In this document: positions 37,409 through 45,710 of the stretch, one piece after another
How the letters are laid out: every line of letters begins with the position of its first letter
Numbering within the stretch: the first letter of the stretch is position 1
Assembly: GCA_963726405.1 (NCBI GenBank)
Contig: CAVSCF010000010.1
Coordinates: 1 to 64,000, forward strand
Origin: JAOUJD01 sp963726405
GTDB taxonomy: Bacteria; Pseudomonadota; Gammaproteobacteria; Burkholderiales; Burkholderiaceae_F
Direction of reading: 5' to 3'
Length of the DNA: 64,000 bases
Notes under the pieces: generated by a model
What the model was told of the DNA's origin: nothing
Databases searched by the model: none
What the model saw: the letters and a program-made list of their open reading frames with translations, nothing else
Position numbers and translations under genes: made by a program

Positions 37409-39090
37409 CGGCCGCGCCTCTCCCGCCGCACGCGGATCCGCTCGATCCGGTGGCGCGTCGCGCCACGGACCAGATCGATCCGTACGCGCTGATCGAACGG
37501 GCCGAGCGGCTGCTCAATACCGAGCCCCACGATGCGGTGGTGTTCGCGTTGCGCGCGCAGAGCGTGGCGCGGGCGCGTACCGCCGACGCACTGATGGCGC
37601 GGGCGCATTTCGTCGCCGGCGCTGCGCTGATGCAGGTGGGCGACTGGTCGGGCGCCATCCGGCAGCTGTCGCAGGCCGAGCACGTCTATCGCGCCCAGAA
37701 CGACATCACGGCCCAGTGCAAGGTGATCACGCAACTGGCCACGGCGTGCTGCGAGCTCGGCGAGTACGGCGAGGCGCTCGACGGTTTCGCGCAGGCGCAG
37801 AAGCTCGCGCGCCAGAACAACGATGCCGGTGCGGCGCGGCGCGCCCTGGTGCACCAGGCGGCCGTGCACACGATGCTCAACGACTTCGAGGCGGCGCGCG
37901 AGTCGTTGCGGTCCGCTCTGGAGCTGCCCTCCGGGTCGGCCGCCGACGAAGGCCTGGTCGTGCTGCAGTTCGGCCAGGTCGATGCCAACGAGGGCCTGCG
38001 GGCGGCGCTCGCCGGCGATGCCGCGACGGTGACGCGCCGCATGGCCGATGCCGAGGAACACTTCGAAGTCGCCCTGGAGCTGCTCTCGGGGACGTCGGAC
38101 CGTGCGAACGCGATCACCGCCCGCACGCAGCTCGGCGCCGCTCGCTGCTGGCGTGGCAAGTTCAAGGAAGGGCTCGACGACCTGAAGGGCGCCGTGGCCG
38201 ACGCCGCGCGCAGCGGGTTCAAGCTGCGCGAAGTGCAGGGCCGGCTCGAACTCGGCTACCACCTCGTCGCCGCGGGGCGCGAGCAGGAGGGCCTCGCGGT
38301 GCTCGGACCGGCCATGCTGCAGGCCGAGGAACTCGGCGACCTGCGGCGGCCGTCCGATACGCACGAGCGCCTGTCCGCACTGTACGAAGCGCGCGGCGAC
38401 TTCAAGCCCGCGCTGCTGCATCACAAGCGCTACGTGGAAGTGAAGACGCGGCTCGACGGGCGCCTGAGCACGCAGCGCTCGCGCCTGCACGAAGCCCGCG
38501 CGGAACTGCAGAAGCTGCGCACCCAGACGGCCGCGCTGCACCAGCGCACCCGCGATCTGGAGCAGTCGCGCTCGCGCCTGGAGCGCCTGGCGCTGGAAGA
38601 CGAACTGACGGGGCTCGCCAACCGGCGGGCCTTCACGAAGGAGTTCGACAACTGGTGCGGGCGTGCGCGCGGCAGCGAGTTGCGCTTCGGCCTCGTCGTT
38701 GCGGACATCGACGACTTCAAGTCGATCAACGACCGCTACTCGCACCTGACCGGCGATGCGGTGCTGCGGCAGCTCGGTCACGTGGTCCGCGCGAACCTGC
38801 GCGACAGCGACTTCGCGGCCCGCCTCGGCGGCGACGAGTTCGCCCTGCTCGTTGCCGATACCGAGGGCGGTGCCGGTGTTGCGGTCGTCGAACGCCTGCT
38901 CGACTCGGTGCGGGGCTGCAACTGGTCGGAGTTCGGCGAGGGGCTCACGGTGACCATCAGCGTGGGGCTGTGCGAGTCGACGAGCTTCGGCGACTCGAGC
39001 GAACTGGTGCGGCGCGCCGACGAGGCGCTGTACGCGGCCAAGCGCATGGGGCGCGATCGCTTCAACGTGTGGGACGGTGACCGTGCTTAG
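37405..39090 (+). CDS. TPR-containing GGDEF diguanylate cyclase
   Basis: A 561-residue cytosolic protein. Residues ~30-345 are TPR-like helical repeats, ~350-395 a coiled coil (STQRSRLHEARAELQKL), then a GGDEF domain from LEDELTGLANRRAF. The catalytic signature ARLGGDEF (475-479) is intact, as is the metal/substrate motif VVADIDDFKSIND. The allosteric I-site RDSD lies exactly five residues before GGDEF, so product inhibition by c-di-GMP is expected. No transmembrane segment. It overlaps both neighbours (4 and 14 bp) inside the Anbu operon, an unusual partner for that system. Confidence 0.93.
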   Translation: MTAAPLPPHADPLDPVARRATDQIDPYALIERAERLLNTEPHDAVVFALRAQSVARARTADALMARAHFVAGAALMQVGDWSGAIRQLSQAEHVYRAQNDITAQCKVITQLATACCELGEYGEALDGFAQAQKLARQNNDAGAARRALVHQAAVHTMLNDFEAARESLRSALELPSGSAADEGLVVLQFGQVDANEGLRAALAGDAATVTRRMADAEEHFEVALELLSGTSDRANAITARTQLGAARCWRGKFKEGLDDLKGAVADAARSGFKLREVQGRLELGYHLVAAGREQEGLAVLGPAMLQAEELGDLRRPSDTHERLSALYEARGDFKPALLHHKRYVEVKTRLDGRLSTQRSRLHEARAELQKLRTQTAALHQRTRDLEQSRSRLERLALEDELTGLANRRAFTKEFDNWCGRARGSELRFGLVVADIDDFKSINDRYSHLTGDAVLRQLGHVVRANLRDSDFAARLGGDEFALLVADTEGGAGVAVVERLLDSVRGCNWSEFGEGLTVTISVGLCESTSFGDSSELVRRADEALYAAKRMGRDRFNVWDGDRA

Positions 39091-40060
39091 CCGGACCGCC
39101 GACCACCTCTTCTGGATGGCGCGCTACGTCGAGCGCGCGGAGAACACCGCGCGCATGCTCGACGTCAACATGTCGACGTCGTTGCTGCCGCAGTCCGTGG
39201 AGGCGTCGGAGCGCGGCTGGCGCGCCATGCTGAGCATCTCCGAACTGACCGAGGACTACGACGCGCGCTATCCGATCCTGTCCGCCCGGGACGTCGTCGA
39301 CTTCATGGTGCGCGATCCGACCAACCCGTCGTCGATCTACAGTTGCCTGCAGGCCGCCCGCGAGAACGCGCGCGCGGTGCGCGGCTCGCTGACGACCGAA
39401 GTCTGGGAAACCCAGAACGACACCTGGCTCGGCATGCAGAAGCTGCTCGCGGAGCGCAAGCCCGAGCGCGACCCGCAGTCGTTCTTCGAATGGGTGAAGT
39501 ACCGCTCCCACCTGTCGCGCGGCGTGACGATCGGCACCATGCTGAAGGACGAGGCGTTCTTCTTCATCCGGCTCGGCACGTTCCTCGAGCGGGCGGACAA
39601 CACCGCGCGCCTGCTCGACGTGAAGTACCACGGGCTCACCGACAGCTCGCTGGTGCAGGCCGCGAGCCGTGACGAGAACCCGATCGACCACCACATGGAC
39701 TTCTACCACTGGGCGGCGATCCTGCGCTCGGTGTCGGCGTTCGAGATCTACCGCAAGGTCTATCGCGACGTGATCACGCCGTCGCGCGTGGCCGAACTGC
39801 TGATCCTGCGCTCCGACATGCCGCGCTCGCTGGTGGCGTGCATGGACGAGGTGTGCCTCAACCTGGAGAAGGTCCGCAACAGCCGGTCGCACGAAACCGA
39901 GCGCCGGGCGGGCCTGCTGCGGGCCGAGGTGCGCTACGGGCGCATCCAGGACATCCTGGCGCAGGGGCTGCATCCCTACCTGACATCCTTCCTCGAGCGC
40001 GTGAACACGATTGGCGGCCGCATCAGCCAGGACTTCCTCGTCCCGCTGCAGGCGGCGTGA
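39077..40060 (+). CDS. Alpha-E (DUF403) protein
   Basis: A 327-residue all-helical alpha-E domain protein, the constant companion of circularly permuted ATP-grasp enzymes. Family marks: SRTADHLFWMARYVERAENTARM at the start, FFIRLGTFLERADNTARLLD in the middle, RFSHKL-like helices, SFLERVNTIGGRISQDF at the end. The start is GTG 39077, inside the GGDEF gene, supported by the family N-terminus (TVLSRTADHLF). Role not known biochemically; probably a scaffold or ligase partner. Confidence 0.92.
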   Translation: MTVLSRTADHLFWMARYVERAENTARMLDVNMSTSLLPQSVEASERGWRAMLSISELTEDYDARYPILSARDVVDFMVRDPTNPSSIYSCLQAARENARAVRGSLTTEVWETQNDTWLGMQKLLAERKPERDPQSFFEWVKYRSHLSRGVTIGTMLKDEAFFFIRLGTFLERADNTARLLDVKYHGLTDSSLVQAASRDENPIDHHMDFYHWAAILRSVSAFEIYRKVYRDVITPSRVAELLILRSDMPRSLVACMDEVCLNLEKVRNSRSHETERRAGLLRAEVRYGRIQDILAQGLHPYLTSFLERVNTIGGRISQDFLVPLQAA

Positions 40061-40068
40061 CGGGCGGC

Positions 40069-40881
40069 ATGCGGTATTCGATCCTGCACCGAACCACCTA
40101 CCGCTACTCCGCTCCGGTCCACTACTCGATCCAGCAGTTGCGGCTGACGCCGCGGGACGAACCCCACCAGCGCACGCTGCGCTGGCGCCTGAAGACGCCC
40201 GGCAAACCGAACCCGGCTCCGGATGCCTACGGCAATCTCGTCCACACGCTCGCGCTCGCGCGCACGCACGGCGACGTCGAGATCGAGGCACGCGGCGAGG
40301 TCGAGGTGGATGCGCTCGACGACGGCCGGCTCGACGAGATCGCCGGCGGACCGCCGCCGTTGAGCTACCTTGCAAGTACCGCGCTGACGGCGCCGGATGC
40401 CCGCCTGCGGGATCTCGCCGAACGCTTTCTGCAAGGGACGGGCCGGCACGCGCTGCTCGACTTCGCGGGCGCGGTCTGCGACGCGATCGACTACCAGCCG
40501 GGCTTCACGGAAGTCACCAGCACCGCGGTGGAAGCGTTGAAGCTCGGACGCGGGGTCTGCCAGGACCACGCCCACGTCTTCATCGCGGGCTGCCGCCTGA
40601 AAGGCCTGCCCGCCCGGTACGTCTCCGGCTACGTGCACCCGAGCGACGCTCCGCATGCGGCGAGTCACGCGTGGGCGGACGTCTACCTGCCTGACGAGGG
40701 CTGGGTCAGCATCGACGTGACGCATCGCCGGTTCGCCTCCGATTACCTGTGCCGGCTGGCCGTCGGGCGCGACTACGTGTCCGCCGGGCCGGTGCGCGGC
40801 GTGCGCGTCGGCGGCGGCGACGAGAGGCTCGAGGTCAGGGTTAACATCCGACCGTTTCCGTTCCACGCCGAAGTGGAGTAA
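40069..40881 (+). CDS. Transglutaminase-like cysteine peptidase
   Basis: A 270-residue papain-like fold enzyme with N-terminal beta region (MRYSILHRTTYRYSAPVHYS) and catalytic domain. The triad is visible: C164 (GVCQDHAH), H200 (SHAWADVY), D216 (SIDVTHR). Such enzymes in Anbu operons are thought to cleave isopeptide or peptide products. ATG 40069 is preferred with GGGCGG as ribosome site; GTG 40057, overlapping the previous stop, is an alternative. It is followed by Anbu after 10 bp. Confidence 0.92.
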   Translation: MRYSILHRTTYRYSAPVHYSIQQLRLTPRDEPHQRTLRWRLKTPGKPNPAPDAYGNLVHTLALARTHGDVEIEARGEVEVDALDDGRLDEIAGGPPPLSYLASTALTAPDARLRDLAERFLQGTGRHALLDFAGAVCDAIDYQPGFTEVTSTAVEALKLGRGVCQDHAHVFIAGCRLKGLPARYVSGYVHPSDAPHAASHAWADVYLPDEGWVSIDVTHRRFASDYLCRLAVGRDYVSAGPVRGVRVGGGDERLEVRVNIRPFPFHAEVE

Positions 40882-40891
40882 AGCGCAGAAC

Positions 40892-41749
40892 ATGACCTAT
40901 TGCGTAGGGATGCGACTGGACGCCGGGCTGGTGTTCCTTGCCGATTCACGTACCAACGCGGGCGTCGACCAGATCTCGACGTTCCGCAAGATGACCGTGT
41001 TCGAGCACCCGGGCGAGCGCCTGATGGTGCTCATGTCGTCGGGCAACCTGGCGATCACGCAGGCCGTGCGGCAGATCCTGTGCGAATGCATCGACGTGTC
41101 GGTCCCGAGCCTGTGGACCGCCAAGACGATGTTCGAGGCGGTGCGCATCGTCGGGGAGGCGATCCGCGACGTGCATCGGCGCGACGCCGAGGCGCTGGAG
41201 GAATTCAAGATCGACTTCAGCGCCAACTTCATCTTCGGTGGACAGATCCGCGGGGAGGCCACGCGCCTGTTCCACGTGTACTCGGCGGGCAACTTCATCG
41301 AAGCGACGCACGAGAACCCGTACTTCCAGATCGGCGAAGCAAAGTACGGCAAGCCCATCATCGACCGCGTGCTTCAGCCCGCCACGCCGCTCGACGAGGC
41401 GGCCAAGTGCGCGCTGGTGTCGATGGACTCGACCCTGCGCTCCAACATTTCGTGCGGATTGCCGCTGGACCTTCTGGTGTACGAAGCCGATGCGCTGCGC
41501 GTGACGAAGTTCGTGCAGATCGATTCGTCGAATCAGTACATGCAGATGATCCGGAACACCTGGGGCGCGCGGCTGAAGCAGGTGTTCACCGAGATTCCCG
41601 ATCCTGCCTGGCGCGACTCCAACGCCGCGCCCGGCGCGCCCAGGCTGGAGACCGAGGTCACGCAGCCGGTGCGTGCGCCCCTGCCGGCGGCGATCCAGGT
41701 CGAGACGTCGCCGTCGCCGCCGCAGATGCTGGCCGGCGGCCCGCGCTGA
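40892..41749 (+). CDS. Anbu proteasome-homologue peptidase
   Basis: A 285-residue Ntn-hydrolase related to HslV and proteasome beta subunits. The N-terminus MTYCVGMRLDAGLVFLADSRTNAGVD exposes Thr2 as nucleophile after Met removal; the D of ADSRTNAG and the K of FRKMTVF occupy active-site positions. The proteasome-like core runs to about residue 240; the last 40 residues are a Pro/Ala-rich tail. Last gene of the ATP-grasp operon. The genetic link suggests it degrades or matures what the ligase makes. Confidence 0.93.
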   Translation: MTYCVGMRLDAGLVFLADSRTNAGVDQISTFRKMTVFEHPGERLMVLMSSGNLAITQAVRQILCECIDVSVPSLWTAKTMFEAVRIVGEAIRDVHRRDAEALEEFKIDFSANFIFGGQIRGEATRLFHVYSAGNFIEATHENPYFQIGEAKYGKPIIDRVLQPATPLDEAAKCALVSMDSTLRSNISCGLPLDLLVYEADALRVTKFVQIDSSNQYMQMIRNTWGARLKQVFTEIPDPAWRDSNAAPGAPRLETEVTQPVRAPLPAAIQVETSPSPPQMLAGGPR

Positions 41750-41764
41750 GCGAGCCCGGCCGCG

Positions 41765-42544
41765 CTACTGCGCGTACCAGCCGCCGTCCATGTTCCACGC
41801 CACGCCGCGCACCTGATCGGCGGCGGGCGAGCAGAAGAACAGGGCCAGGCCTGCGAGCTGTTCGGTCGTGACGAACTGCAGCGACGGCTGCTTCTCGCTC
41901 AACAGGGACTTCTTCGCGTCGTCCTCGCTGATGTTGTCGCGCGCGGCGCGCGCATCGACCTGCTTCTGCACCAGCGGGGTCAGGACCCAGCCGGGGCAGA
42001 TCGCATTGCAGGTGACACCGGTGGTCGCGGTTTCCAGCGCAACGACCTTGGTGAAGCCGACGATGCCGTGCTTGGCGGCGACGTACGCCGACTTTTCGGC
42101 CGAGGCCACGAGGCCGTGCACCGACGCGATGTTGATGATGCGGCCCCAGTTGGCTTCCTTCATCTTCGGCAGCGCGAGCCGGGTGGTGTGGAAGGCCGAC
42201 GTCAGGTTGATGGCGATGATCGCGTCCCAGCGCTCGACCGGGAACTTGTCGACCGGCGCGACGTGCTGGATGCCGGCGTTGTTGACGAGGATGTCCACGC
42301 GACCGAAGGCCGACTCGGCCGCGCGGAACATCTGCTCGATCTCGGCCGGCTTGCTCATGTCGGCGCCGTGATACAGGGTCTTCACGCCGCGGCCCTGCAG
42401 GTCCTTCTCGACGGCGCGGATCGCGTCGGCCTCGCCGAAGCCGTTCACCACGATGTTGGCGCCCTGGGCGGCCAGCGCTCGCGCCATCTCCAGTCCGATT
42501 CCGCTGGTGGATCCGGTCACCAGAGCCGTCTTACCCTTCAGCAT
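41765..42544 (-). CDS. 3-hydroxybutyrate dehydrogenase
   Basis: A 259-residue SDR that converts (R)-3-hydroxybutyrate to acetoacetate with NAD, the intracellular PHB breakdown step. Cofactor motif TGSTSGIG (10-17), NNAGIQHV, catalytic S141, Y154 and K158 (SAYVAAKHG), substrate-specific QVRGVAWNMDGGWYAQ C-terminus and LLSEKQPSLQFVT segment typical of this enzyme. The start at 42544 has an ideal GGGAGGA site; upstream in-frame ATGs are disfavoured. Divergent from the hydrolase gene. Confidence 0.93.
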   Translation of the reverse strand: MLKGKTALVTGSTSGIGLEMARALAAQGANIVVNGFGEADAIRAVEKDLQGRGVKTLYHGADMSKPAEIEQMFRAAESAFGRVDILVNNAGIQHVAPVDKFPVERWDAIIAINLTSAFHTTRLALPKMKEANWGRIINIASVHGLVASAEKSAYVAAKHGIVGFTKVVALETATTGVTCNAICPGWVLTPLVQKQVDARAARDNISEDDAKKSLLSEKQPSLQFVTTEQLAGLALFFCSPAADQVRGVAWNMDGGWYAQ

Positions 42545-42620
42545 TGAATTTCCTCCCATTGAGCCCGACGAGTATGCCACCGGCGCCTGACTACAATCGA
42601 CCGCGAACAAGGAGCAGTCC

Positions 42621-43493
42621 GTGAACCAGTCATCGAGCCCGCGCTTGCGCGACGTGAAGTGCTTGAGTCCCGCCGGTTTCCACCGGATGGCCTACGCCGA
42701 GTGGGGCGACCCGGCCAACCCGCGCGTGCTGGTGTGCCTGCACGGCCTCACGCGCGTCGGCCGCGACTTCGATCGGCTCGCGCGCGCGATGGCGCCGCAC
42801 TACCGCGTCGTGTGTCCCGACGTGGTGGGGCGCGGCCGCAGCCACTGGCTGCGCGACCCGAACTATTACGTCATCCCGCAGTACGTGTCCGATGTGGTCG
42901 CGCTGATTGCGCGGCTCGACGTCGAGGAGGTGGACTGGGTGGGCACCTCGATGGGCGGGCTGATGGGCATCGCGCTCGCCGGCCAGGCGGACGCACCCGT
43001 GCGCCGGCTCGTCATCAACGACGTCGGCCCGAGGCTCGATGCCGCCGCCATTGCGCGGATCGGCACGTACCTCGGTGCCGCGGTTTCGTTCGCCACGGTG
43101 GACGAGGCCATCGACTACGTCGCCGTCGTCGCCGCGCCGTTCGGCGTGAAGAAACGCGAGGATTGGCGCGAACTGGTCGAGCCCGCATTGCGCAAGGACG
43201 GCGAGCGCTGGCGGTTGCACTACGACCCGAGCATCGCGGTCCCGTTCAAGTCGGTCACGCCGGAAGGTGCGGCCGTCGCCGAGGCGGCGATGTGGAGGCT
43301 CTACGACAACATCCGCTGCCCGACGCTGCTGGTCCGCGGCGAGCACTCCGACCTGCTGACGCGGGAGACGCTCGACGAGATGAAGAGCCGCGGACCGAAG
43401 CCGGCCACCGCGGAGGTGCCGGGCGTCGGTCATGCACCGACGTTCATGTTCGACAACGAGATCGCGATCGTGCGCGACTTCCTGCTGGGTTGA
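42621..43493 (+). CDS. Alpha/beta hydrolase
   Basis: A 290-residue alpha/beta-fold hydrolase. Oxyanion region HGLTRVGRDFD, nucleophile S110 in GTSMGG, acid near LLVRGEHSDLL, and H271 in GVGHAP. It starts at GTG 42621 behind AAGGAGC. It lies opposite the 3-hydroxybutyrate dehydrogenase gene, so a role in hydroxyalkanoate oligomer or ester cleavage is possible, but nothing in the sequence proves substrate. Confidence 0.88.
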   Translation: MNQSSSPRLRDVKCLSPAGFHRMAYAEWGDPANPRVLVCLHGLTRVGRDFDRLARAMAPHYRVVCPDVVGRGRSHWLRDPNYYVIPQYVSDVVALIARLDVEEVDWVGTSMGGLMGIALAGQADAPVRRLVINDVGPRLDAAAIARIGTYLGAAVSFATVDEAIDYVAVVAAPFGVKKREDWRELVEPALRKDGERWRLHYDPSIAVPFKSVTPEGAAVAEAAMWRLYDNIRCPTLLVRGEHSDLLTRETLDEMKSRGPKPATAEVPGVGHAPTFMFDNEIAIVRDFLLG

Positions 43494-43506
43494 GGCAGCC
43501 AGGCCG

Positions 43507-43763
43507 ATGCGGATCGAACGGCTGGATCACCTGGTACTGACGGTGCGCGACATCGCGGCCACCTGCGCCTTCTACACCGAGGTTCTCGGCATGGAGGTGG
43601 TGACGTTCGGCGAGGGACGCAGGGCGCTCGCTTTCGGCCGACACAAGTTCAACCTGCACGAAGCCGGGCGCAAGTTCGAACCAAAAGCCGACAAGCCGAG
43701 CCGGGATCGGCGGATCTTTGCCTGATCGCGCAGGGCCGTCTCGACGACGTCATCGCGCACCTG
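43507..43763 (+). pseudogene. VOC/glyoxalase-fold protein, 5' half
   Basis: The N-terminal half of a VOC metalloenzyme: MRIERLDHLVLTVRDI, TCAFYTEVLGMEVVTFG, HKFNLHEAGRKFEPKA. A one-base loss near 43700 shifts the frame; past it the expected GSADLCLIAQGRLDDVIAHL follows. At 43763 the gene stops abruptly at a mobile-element end. The remaining half resumes at 45505. It starts 14 bp after the hydrolase gene and was probably its operon partner. Confidence 0.85.
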
Positions 43764-43770
43764 TGACTCG

Positions 43771-43802
43771 GACAAATTAAGTCCTCCGAGACAAAGAAAG
43801 TC
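43771..43802 (+). repeat. Left-end tandem transposase-site repeats
   Basis: GACAAATTAAGTC at 43771-43783 and GACAAAGAAAGTC at 43790-43802, period 19 bp, each followed by a CCGA or CGTCGGAG extension. A third, shorter echo (AGGTCCGTCGGAG) lies near 43824-43836. Confidence 0.65.
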
Positions 43803-43982
43803 CGTCGGAGCCGGCAGCCCAAGGTCCGTCGGAGACGGCGGCTGTGCTCGGACGTGGCCCTGGATAAGACCGCGCAGAACGTCTTGAATGCCCGCATTGC
43901 GGTGTTCAGATGACCGCCGCGTTCGGCCATGAGCTGACGAAGCGGTTGTAACCCCGAATCGCCTCATATCGGACCTACTGGC

Positions 43983-44468
43983 ATGGATGAGAAACCTACA
44001 CCCGAAGAGACCGCTCGGTGGCAGCGCCGCCTGGCCAGTCAGGCGAACAACAGGGCCTGGACGCTTGCCGAGGCCGAATCCCGGACGCCCGAAGAAGACG
44101 AGGAGATGCTGCAGGCGGCGCATGCCGCGATGCATTTCTGGAAGATCGTCGGCAATGAAAAGAACCGCGCACACGCGGCTCAGTTGGTTGCGCACGCCTA
44201 CGCGTTGCTCGGCCTTCCCAATCAGGCGGCCCATTACCTGGCGAAGTCGCAGCCGGTCTTCTTTGCTGACGGAGCCGAGGCGTGGGAGACCGCCCTCGCT
44301 CATGCGGTGGCGGCCAACGTAGCCGCTGCGGCGAAGGATGCCGCCTCTCATCGCGACCACTACACAAAGGCCTTCGACCATGTGGCAGCGCTCCCGGATC
44401 CAGAGGACCGGAAGATCTTGGAGGCGACCCTGCACGTACTTCCGGTTCCAGGCAAAGCGCCCGCGTGA
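43983..44468 (+). CDS. Hypothetical helical protein in the mobile element
   Basis: A 161-residue soluble protein rich in Ala, Glu and His with no signal or membrane segment (MDEKPTPEETARWQRRL ... LGLPNQAAHYLAKSQPVFF ... HYTKAFDHVAALPDPEDRKI). The pattern suggests TPR-like helix pairs. I do not recognise a family. It lies first in the element, 122 bp ahead of the toxin gene, so it could be cargo or an accessory of the toxin pair. Confidence 0.6.
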   Translation: MDEKPTPEETARWQRRLASQANNRAWTLAEAESRTPEEDEEMLQAAHAAMHFWKIVGNEKNRAHAAQLVAHAYALLGLPNQAAHYLAKSQPVFFADGAEAWETALAHAVAANVAAAAKDAASHRDHYTKAFDHVAALPDPEDRKILEATLHVLPVPGKAPA

Positions 44469-44564
44469 CGTCGGCCGGCCAACAGCTGCCGGTTGGCTCC
44501 GCGTGTCGTTCTGCCCAAGAGCTGACCGCCCATGCAAAGGGGCGATCGCTTATCGTTGCATGGG

Positions 44565-44582
44565 GTTAGCATGTTTGCTAAC
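44565..44582 (+). promoter_or_regulatory. Operator upstream of higBA
   Basis: Perfect inverted repeat GTTAGCA-TGTT-TGCTAAC ending 8 bp before the toxin start; the expected binding site of the HTH antitoxin. Confidence 0.7.
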
Positions 44583-44590
44583 ATGCGCGC

Positions 44591-44917
44591 ATGGCATTCG
44601 AGTTCGAGTACTTCCACGAGCGCGTGCTTGCTGAGGTTGAATCTTGGCCGGTCGATGTTCTGGCCGACTACGCGCGCCTGGTTGAGCTTCTGGCTGAGCA
44701 CGGGCCCAGCCTTCGCCTGCCGCACTCGAGGGCCTTTGGCGATGGACTCTTCGAACTCCGACCTCGAGGGCGATCGGGAATCGGACGCGCCTTCTACTGC
44801 TTCATGCTGGGCCGTCGCGTCGTCGTGCTGCACGCGTTCATCAAGAAATCGCAGGAAACGCCTGACCGGGAGTTGAGACTTGCGCGCAAGCGCCTCAAGG
44901 AGTTGCAGGATGGCTGA
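44591..44917 (+). CDS. higB: HigB/RelE-type toxin (phage Gp49-like)
   Basis: A 108-residue ribosome-dependent RNase-type toxin of the Gp49/HigB group. Diagnostic central block: LRLPHSRAFGDGLFELRPRGRSGIGRAFYCFMLGRRVVVLHAFIKKSQETP, followed by the ARKRLKEL helix. The toxin is upstream of the antitoxin, the HigBA order, and overlaps it by 8 bp. A palindromic operator sits directly upstream. Intact. Confidence 0.88.
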   Translation: MAFEFEYFHERVLAEVESWPVDVLADYARLVELLAEHGPSLRLPHSRAFGDGLFELRPRGRSGIGRAFYCFMLGRRVVVLHAFIKKSQETPDRELRLARKRLKELQDG

Positions 44918-45227
44918 TCTGAAGTACAAACCCGTTCCGCATGACCACAAAGAGTTCCTCGCTAAAGCGCGTACCCGCAAGGGTTTCGCTGCGGCGTATG
45001 ACGCGCTGGAACTGGAGTATCAACTCGTCAGCCAGATGCTAAGGGCGCGTTCACGCGCCGGACTGACGCAAGATGCCGTGGCCGAGCGCATGGGCACGAC
45101 CAAGAGTGCGATCTCGCGACTGGAGTCGGCGGGCAAGCACGCCCCGTCACTAGCGACGCTCAAACGGTACGCGAGCGCAGTTGGATGCGAGTTGCAGGTT
45201 AAATTGGTGCCACAGAAGGCGACCTGA
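44910..45227 (+). CDS. higA: HigA-type antitoxin, XRE helix-turn-helix
   Basis: A 105-residue antitoxin. The C-terminal HTH (SRAGLTQDAVAERMGTTKSAISRLES, then PSLATLKRYASAVG) would bind the upstream palindrome; the N-terminal part (KEFLAKARTRKGFAAAYDAL) is typical of antitoxins paired with Gp49-like toxins. The start at 44910 overlaps the toxin stop (ATGGCTGA). Complete. Confidence 0.88.
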   Translation: MADLKYKPVPHDHKEFLAKARTRKGFAAAYDALELEYQLVSQMLRARSRAGLTQDAVAERMGTTKSAISRLESAGKHAPSLATLKRYASAVGCELQVKLVPQKAT

Positions 45228-45368
45228 CGACACCGGGCTGCCTAGGTTCGCCTCAGCGTGCATTGCGAGGAGAGCTTGCAGGTCTGCTTTCGGCGTGAAA
45301 TCCGTGGCCGCTTTGGGAATTGTCGGACGGCGGCTTAGGGTCGAACTTCCCGGCAGTCTTGTTTGGCC

Positions 45369-45496
45369 CGACAGACTTTATTTGAAGTGGCTGCTCTGAC
45401 CGCTCGATTCTGGATGTCCCGACGAACTTTCCAACTTACCGAGCCGTACAGAACTTCAATCACTTCGAGGGTCCTCGTTCGACAGACTCTATTTGT
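45369..45496 (-). repeat. Right-end transposase-site repeats
   Basis: CGACAGACTYTATTTG occurs at 45369-45384 and 45480-45495. The inverse of the outer copy (ACAAATAGAGTC) matches the left-end site. Weaker echoes (GGAAAGTTCGTCGGGA inverse near 45420-45435) lie between. Confidence 0.6.
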
Positions 45497-45504
45497 TGCA
45501 GTCA

Positions 45505-45640
45505 CCTGAACGCGTGCGGGGTTCCCATCCTCGAAGGCCCGGTGAAACGGACCGGGGCGCTGGGGCCGATCCTTTCGGTGTACTTCCGCGACCCGGACAT
45601 GAATCTCGTCGAGGTTCGACCGCGGGCAGCCGTAGGGCGT
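45505..45640 (+). pseudogene. VOC/glyoxalase-fold protein, 3' half
   Basis: Continues the gene begun at 43507: NACGVPILEGPVKRTGALGPILSVYFRDPDMNLVEV, the second metal-binding half with the typical FRDPDMNLVEV ending. The original stop is not clear; the frame stays open past 45640, perhaps owing to a further indel. Confidence 0.8.
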
Positions 45641-45710
45641 CCGCGTCCAGGCGGGGGCGTGCGGCGGGCCGGGCAGAGCGGGCTGCCCCAGGCTCAAGCG
45701 TTGCAAGCCT

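Larger units (their letters stand above)
43764..45504. mobile_element. Transposase-less mobile element, 1.74 kb, carrying a HigBA-like pair
   Basis: Inserted in the VOC gene. CCTG (43760-43763) recurs at 45505-45508; the shared string is CACCTG on both sides. Both ends read TGACT inward, then ACAAAT and AGTC in equal spacing. Each end has extra copies of the same site (see the end-repeat features). Excision with one duplication copy rejoins VIAHL to NACGVPILEG in frame. Cargo: an unknown 161-residue protein and a toxin-antitoxin pair; no transposase. The 4-bp duplication, TG tips and multiple end repeats suggest IS21-like or, less likely, Tn7-like ends acting in trans. Confidence 0.75.
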
